A stretch of DNA of 64,000 nt, taken from NCBI GenBank assembly GCA_947624295.1, contig CANQJV010000002.1, positions 1 through 64,000 of the forward strand, in the 5' to 3' direction. Under the pieces are notes generated by a model. That model was given only the letters and a program-made list of their open reading frames with translations. It did not search any database and had not been told where the DNA came from. Position numbers and translations under genes: made by a program. This DNA is from an uncultured Ruminococcus sp. GTDB taxonomy: Bacteria; Bacillota; Clostridia; Oscillospirales; Ruminococcaceae. This document shows positions 59,076 through 64,000 of this stretch, in pieces. The first letter of the stretch is position 1. Each line of letters begins with the position of its first letter.

Positions 59076-59370
59076 TTTGCTCACAATATGCATAAAAGCA
59101 GGGAAAACAGTCAAAGGATTTGACAGCGCAGCGGAATCGGTCAGAGGCGGTAAGGCGTGCAGTGTATTGACAGCCTGCGATATTTCGCCGAAAACGTTAA
59201 AAGAAGTACGTTTTGTGTGCGGGAAAAATAATATCCCTGTACTTGTGACGGAACTCGGAAAAACTGAACTCGGTATTCTTTGCGGTAAGGAAATTGCTGT
59301 TATTGCGATATGTGACAAGGGATTTTCAGAGGGATTCACTAAGATAATCGTTGATAAAGATAACACTTGA
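59044..59370 (+). CDS. ylxQ: L7Ae-family ribosomal protein (YlxQ)
   Basis: TADLLTICIKAGKTVKGFDSAAESVRGGKACSVLTACDISPKTLKEVRF; overlaps ylxR. Confidence 0.85.
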   Translation: MNSGKKQKTADLLTICIKAGKTVKGFDSAAESVRGGKACSVLTACDISPKTLKEVRFVCGKNNIPVLVTELGKTELGILCGKEIAVIAICDKGFSEGFTKIIVDKDNT

Positions 59371-59396
59371 TTCGTTGATAAAAATGACACTTAATT
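59349..59396 (+). repeat. Tandem 24-bp duplication at the ylxQ stop codon
   Basis: cgttgataaagataacacttgatt / cgttgataaaaatgacacttaatt. Confidence 0.8.
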
Positions 59397-59452
59397 AAAA
59401 GTGTTGACATAAATTCATATAGCCGTGATTAGATTAAGGAGGTTTTCAGCCT

Positions 59453-62005
59453 ATGGCAAAAAAAATAAAACTTAGCGATGCTGCAAAAGATTTAGATGTT
59501 TCTTCAAAAGAAATAATAGACTTTTTTGCAGGAAAAGGTGACAATAAAAAAAAGCCGGCATCAATTCTTACTGAAAAAGAAATGAATCTTCTTCTTGAGT
59601 ACGTTACAAGAAAAAATGAGGTTGATTCTTTTGATGAGTATTTCGCATCAAAAAATGAGTCCGATTCAAAACATGATAAGAAATCAGATTCAAAACACGA
59701 CAAGAAAAACGGTAAGGATAATAAAGACAATAAGGACAGCAAAGACAACAAGGATAACAAAGATAACAAAGACGGCAAAAAAGATAAAAAACAGGACAAA
59801 AAACAGTCCCGTAATGAAAACGATGTGAAAGATTCCCCGAAGATTCAGGAAAAATCTGAGAAATCTGAAAAATCTGAAAAACCTGATGTACAGGAGTCAA
59901 AACCCACTGAATCTAAAAAATCAGGTGACAACAGAAAAAAGAAAAAAGAACAGGCAAAAGCTCGTGACAGAGGCGAAAGTACTAAACTTAATGCGAATTT
60001 CTCGTCCGAAACAGCGTCAACTGCTACACAAAGACGTACTGTTGATACAAGAGGCAGTTATGTTGACCTTGACAAATACAACGAACGCTATGACCAGATG
60101 GCATCGTCAAATAACAGGCATAACGATAACTATTCGTCCAAAAAACAGAAGATTAACCAGAAATCCGCACAAAGAAACCGCCAGCAATTCTCAAAAAAAG
60201 AGTCTGAAGCTGAAAAGCTAAAAAGGCTTGAACTTGAGCGTGCGAGAAAACAACAGCTGAAAGTTATGATTCCTGATGTGATTACTGTAGGCGAACTTGC
60301 TGCACGTCTGAAAGCTACTGCGACTGAAGTCATCAAGAAACTTATGGGCTTAGGAGTTATGGCGTCTATCAATCAGGAGATTGATTTTGATACAGCATCA
60401 CTTGTTGCTGATGAAATGGGCGCAAAAGTAGAAAAAGAAGTTATTGTCACAATTGAAGAACGCCTTATTGACGACAGTGACGACGATGACACAAACCTTG
60501 AGCCACGATGCCCTGTAGTTGTTGTTATGGGACACGTTGACCACGGTAAAACGTCAATTCTCGATAAAATCAGGAACGCTCACGTAGCAGACGGTGAAGC
60601 AGGCGGTATTACACAACATATCGGTGCTTATCAGGTGAAAGTAAACGGGCAGAAGATAACATTTCTTGATACTCCCGGACACGAGGCTTTTACTTCAATG
60701 CGTGCAAGAGGTGCTAATATTACCGATATTGCGATACTTGTTGTAGCAGCAGACGACGGTATAATGCCTCAGACTGTTGAATCAATCAATCACGCAAAAT
60801 CGGCAGGAGTACAGATTATTGTTGCAATCAACAAAATGGATAAAGAGGGCGCAAATCCCGACAGAATCAAGGAAGAACTTACAAAATATGACCTTGTGTG
60901 CGAAGAATGGGGCGGTAACGTAATATGCGTACCCGTATCAGCTAAAACAGGCGAGGGCATAGACGAGTTGCTTGAATCAGTCCTTCTTGTTGCGGAAGTA
61001 CAGGAACTTAAAGCAAATCCCGACAGGCTTGCAAAAGGTACTGTTATAGAGGCACGCCTTGATAAAGGCAGAGGACCTATAGCAACACTTCTTGTGCAGA
61101 ATGGTACACTTAAACAGGGCGATGTGCTTATTGCAGGTACAGCAGTAGGACGTGTGCGAGTTATGACGAATGACAAGGGTAAAACTGTAAAATCAGCAGG
61201 ACCGTCTGTACCTGTTGAAATTACAGGTCTTGCGGAAGTCCCGAGTGCAGGCGATACTTTCAATGCGGTTGAGGACGAAAGACTTGCAAGGGAACTTGTT
61301 GAACAGCGTAAACACGAGGCAAAACAAGAGCAATTTAATGCGTACAGGAAAGTTACACTTGATAATCTGTTCAGCCAGATTGCGGAGGGCGAAATAAAAG
61401 AGTTGCCTGTTATCGTCAAGGCTGACGTGCAAGGTTCAGTGGAGGCTGTAAAGCAGTCGCTTGAAAAGCTCTCAAATGATGAAGTAAGAGTGCGTGTAAT
61501 TCACGGTGCAGTAGGTGCAGTCAAGGAAAGTGACGTTATGCTTGCGAACGCTTCAAATGCTATCATAGTAGGCTTCAACGTGCGCCCTGACCCTGTTGCT
61601 GCTGAAAATGCAGCCCGTGACGGTGTTGACATACGTCTTTACCGTATTATCTACGATGCAATTGAGGAAATTTCAACTGCTATGAAAGGTATGCTTGCAC
61701 CGAAATTCCGTGATGTTGAACTCGGACGCATTGAAGTCCGTCAGGTTTATAAGATTTCAAATGTCGGAATGGTTGCGGGTTGTTACGTGCTGAACGGCAA
61801 AGTTACACGAGGCTGTCAGGTGAGAGTAGTCCGTGACGGTATTATTATAGCTGACGACAAAATTGCAGGGCTTAAGCGATTCAAGGACGATGCAAAAGAA
61901 GTAGCTGAAGGTTACGAATGCGGAATAAGTCTTGAGAAATTCAATGATGTCAAAGAGGGCGATATTTTCGAAACGTATATGGTTGAGGAATACAGAGAAG
62001 ATTAA
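59453..62005 (+). CDS. infB: Translation initiation factor IF-2
   Basis: [72 protein letters not shown]. Confidence 0.97.
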   Translation: MAKKIKLSDAAKDLDVSSKEIIDFFAGKGDNKKKPASILTEKEMNLLLEYVTRKNEVDSFDEYFASKNESDSKHDKKSDSKHDKKNGKDNKDNKDSKDNKDNKDNKDGKKDKKQDKKQSRNENDVKDSPKIQEKSEKSEKSEKPDVQESKPTESKKSGDNRKKKKEQAKARDRGESTKLNANFSSETASTATQRRTVDTRGSYVDLDKYNERYDQMASSNNRHNDNYSSKKQKINQKSAQRNRQQFSKKESEAEKLKRLELERARKQQLKVMIPDVITVGELAARLKATATEVIKKLMGLGVMASINQEIDFDTASLVADEMGAKVEKEVIVTIEERLIDDSDDDDTNLEPRCPVVVVMGHVDHGKTSILDKIRNAHVADGEAGGITQHIGAYQVKVNGQKITFLDTPGHEAFTSMRARGANITDIAILVVAADDGIMPQTVESINHAKSAGVQIIVAINKMDKEGANPDRIKEELTKYDLVCEEWGGNVICVPVSAKTGEGIDELLESVLLVAEVQELKANPDRLAKGTVIEARLDKGRGPIATLLVQNGTLKQGDVLIAGTAVGRVRVMTNDKGKTVKSAGPSVPVEITGLAEVPSAGDTFNAVEDERLARELVEQRKHEAKQEQFNAYRKVTLDNLFSQIAEGEIKELPVIVKADVQGSVEAVKQSLEKLSNDEVRVRVIHGAVGAVKESDVMLANASNAIIVGFNVRPDPVAAENAARDGVDIRLYRIIYDAIEEISTAMKGMLAPKFRDVELGRIEVRQVYKISNVGMVAGCYVLNGKVTRGCQVRVVRDGIIIADDKIAGLKRFKDDAKEVAEGYECGISLEKFNDVKEGDIFETYMVEEYRED

Positions 62006-62019
62006 GGCGGTTTACTACA

Positions 62020-62042
62020 GTCCGGATTTGATTCCGGACTTG
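62020..62042 (+). other. Intergenic stem-loop downstream of infB
   Basis: AGTCCGGAtttgaTTCCGGACT. Confidence 0.5.
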
Positions 62043-62080
62043 TATACAGTCTGTAAACGGCATTATGAGGGGTATTTTTT

Positions 62081-62485
62081 ATGAACGATGAAAGAATGAG
62101 CAATGCGGATATGATTCAGTACTGCAATGAGGCTCTTGCGTGGGAGGATTTCGGACCTGTAGATATTTATTTTTTCGAGTCCGTTAAAAAAATCCTGCTG
62201 GGCGAATCAAGTCAATTTGAGAATACGGATAATTTTCCTAACGAACTTATGGGAGTAGAAAGACCCGTAAGCGATATTGAACTTGAACCTGAATATCATA
62301 AATTCGCTGATATATATTACGAGGAGGGCGACGAAAATCTTCCTGATTACAGTAAAACAGAAGATGAATATGATGACGACGAGGAGGGATTTTTTGCGAA
62401 ACCTGATTCGGATTCATTGCAGAAACATTCTGAAAGGAAATCAGGCGGATTCAAAGTCAAGCTCCGTGCAGTAAAGAAAGGATAA
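62081..62485 (+). CDS. Acidic hypothetical protein between infB and rbfA
   Basis: 134-aa ORF, good operon spacing; MNDERMSNADMIQYCNEALAWEDFGPVDIYFFESVKKILLGES. Confidence 0.65.
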   Translation: MNDERMSNADMIQYCNEALAWEDFGPVDIYFFESVKKILLGESSQFENTDNFPNELMGVERPVSDIELEPEYHKFADIYYEEGDENLPDYSKTEDEYDDDEEGFFAKPDSDSLQKHSERKSGGFKVKLRAVKKG

Positions 62486-62487
62486 AT

Positions 62488-62826
62488 ATGGCAAATTATA
62501 AAACAAACCGTATGGCAGAAGATATAAAAAGAGAAATGACTGCTGTTCTGCGAGAACTGAAAGACCCACGTATTGACAAGATGCTTACTGTTGTAAGAGT
62601 TGATTTATCGGGGGATATGTCTGTCTGTAAAGTATACGTTTCAAGTCTTGGCGGAATGGAAAAGACTGCTGAGTCAGTACAGGGGCTGAAAAGTGCAGCA
62701 GGCTTTATCCGCCGTGAACTTTTTCACCGCCTGCAAATGAGGAAATCTCCCGAACTTACGTTCATAGCTGATAATTCAATCGAAAGAGGTGCGGAGATAA
62801 GCAGGAAACTTAATGAAATTCTGTAG
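62488..62826 (+). CDS. rbfA: Ribosome-binding factor A
   Basis: NRMAEDIKREMTAVLRELKDPRIDKMLTVVRVDLSGDMSVCKVYVSSLG. Confidence 0.93.
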   Translation: MANYKTNRMAEDIKREMTAVLRELKDPRIDKMLTVVRVDLSGDMSVCKVYVSSLGGMEKTAESVQGLKSAAGFIRRELFHRLQMRKSPELTFIADNSIERGAEISRKLNEIL

Positions 62827-62846
62827 GAACAGCAGGAGGAATTACT

Positions 62847-63800
62847 ATGTTTATTAGTATGAATGAAGCCGTTGAGTTTCTGAAAAATTGCGATAATGTG
62901 TATATTCTCACTCACCAGAGCCCTGACGGTGACTGTACCGGAGCAGGATTTGCACTTCACGATATTTTGCGGAATATGGACAAAAAAAGTGCTGTTCTAT
63001 GTTGTGACGAATTTCCCGATAAATTCAACTTTATGACTGATACTGAAAATAATGCCGATTTTACGCCGGAAACTTTTATTACTGTTGATGTTGCCGACAA
63101 AAGACTTCTCGGGAAATATGAGGAAATTTACGGCGATAAGATAAATCTCTGCATAGACCATCATATTTCGAACAAGGACTATGCTGAACGCACTTTACTT
63201 GAGGCAGATTCCGCAGCAGCTTGTCAGGTACTTTACAGATTATCGTGTGCTATGGGCGTGGAACTCTCTGACTATGCGGCTTGTTGTATATATACGGGCA
63301 TAGCTACAGATACGGGCTGTTTCAAATTTGAGAATGCAGGAGCGGAAACTCATAGGATAATTGCGGAAATCATGTATCGCCATAAACTGAAATATGCTGA
63401 TATTAACCGTAAAATGTTTGATATAAAATCAAAGGCGAGAATGATACTTGAATCGAGATTTATCAATCTTATGGAGGAATACCTTGATAACAGGCTTATT
63501 ATTGCCCCTGTAACTATCGATATAATAAATGAAATAGGTATAGATTACGATGAATTTGAAGGGCTTGCACCTATGACTATTGAACTTGACGGCACTGAAG
63601 TAGGTGTACTTATGAAAGAACGTGAACCTAATATATACAGATGTTCATTCCGTTCTGCAAACGACGTGAATGTTTCCGAAATATGTAAAATTCTTGACGG
63701 AGGAGGTCATGCAAAAGCAGCAGGCTGTACAATAGAGGGCTGTACTCTTGAGGAGGCTAAAAGACGTATTATAGAGGCTGTAAGAAAGGTGATGCCATGA
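62847..63800 (+). CDS. nrnA: DHH/DHHA1 phosphoesterase (NrnA-type oligoribonuclease)
   Basis: [60 protein letters not shown]. Confidence 0.92.
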   Translation: MFISMNEAVEFLKNCDNVYILTHQSPDGDCTGAGFALHDILRNMDKKSAVLCCDEFPDKFNFMTDTENNADFTPETFITVDVADKRLLGKYEEIYGDKINLCIDHHISNKDYAERTLLEADSAAACQVLYRLSCAMGVELSDYAACCIYTGIATDTGCFKFENAGAETHRIIAEIMYRHKLKYADINRKMFDIKSKARMILESRFINLMEEYLDNRLIIAPVTIDIINEIGIDYDEFEGLAPMTIELDGTEVGVLMKEREPNIYRCSFRSANDVNVSEICKILDGGGHAKAAGCTIEGCTLEEAKRRIIEAVRKVMP

Positions 63801-64000
63801 ACGGTATATTGTGCGTGAACAAACCGCAGGGATTCACATCTTTTGACGTTGTCGCAAAATTGCGTGGTATACTGAAAATAAAGCGTATTGGTCACGGCGG
63901 TACTCTTGACCCTATGGCGACAGGTGTTCTGCCTGTATTCATAGGGACAGCTACAAAAGCGTGTGATATTGTGCCTGATACGTCTAAATCATATCGTGCA
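63797..64000 (+). CDS. truB: tRNA pseudouridine(55) synthase, truncated by the window edge
   Basis: [55 protein letters not shown]. Confidence 0.95.
   Translation, partial: MNGILCVNKPQGFTSFDVVAKLRGILKIKRIGHGGTLDPMATGVLPVFIGTATKACDIVPDTSKSYRA

Noticed and set aside
60790-61419. 209-aa minus-strand ORF within infB
   Set aside because: Antisense to the conserved IF-2 coding sequence.
1-64000. tRNA and rRNA genes
   Set aside because: None recognised by eye on either strand; a tRNAscan/Infernal run would be needed to exclude them.

Overview
The window is chromosomal DNA from a Ruminococcus-like Firmicute (cellulosome genes, spore-germination remnants, rimP-nusA-infB operon). The highlight is a collinear five-gene scaffoldin cluster at about 26.4-39.3 kb. 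Its order and domain layout match the Ruminococcus flavefaciens scaC-scaA-scaB-cttA-scaE cluster. A dockerin-bearing GH5 endoglucanase and a dockerin-bearing BspA-type LRR protein lie about 16 kb upstream. The remainder is mostly housekeeping: ddl, an NfnAB-like pair, corA, ger genes, spoIIID, dus, ung, metF, trpS, mazG, hup, and rimP-nusA-ylxR-ylxQ-infB-rbfA-nrnA-truB. The best candidates for something new are: (i) a CttA-like protein with a roughly 6-unit helical repeat inserted between its N-terminal modules; (ii) a 519-bp cohesin cassette shared almost identically by the scaA-like and scaB-like genes; (iii) a non-catalytic LRR protein whose dockerin resembles the wall-anchoring XDoc class; (iv) an XRE regulator and a small acidic protein sharing an operator-like promoter element; (v) a consensus-promoter/terminator small RNA candidate; (vi) a structured corA leader; (vii) a small MITE-like repeat family; and (viii) a 7-residue-repeat tail on NusA. 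All calls come from reading the sequence and the supplied ORF translations. No homology search, folding program or alignment was run.
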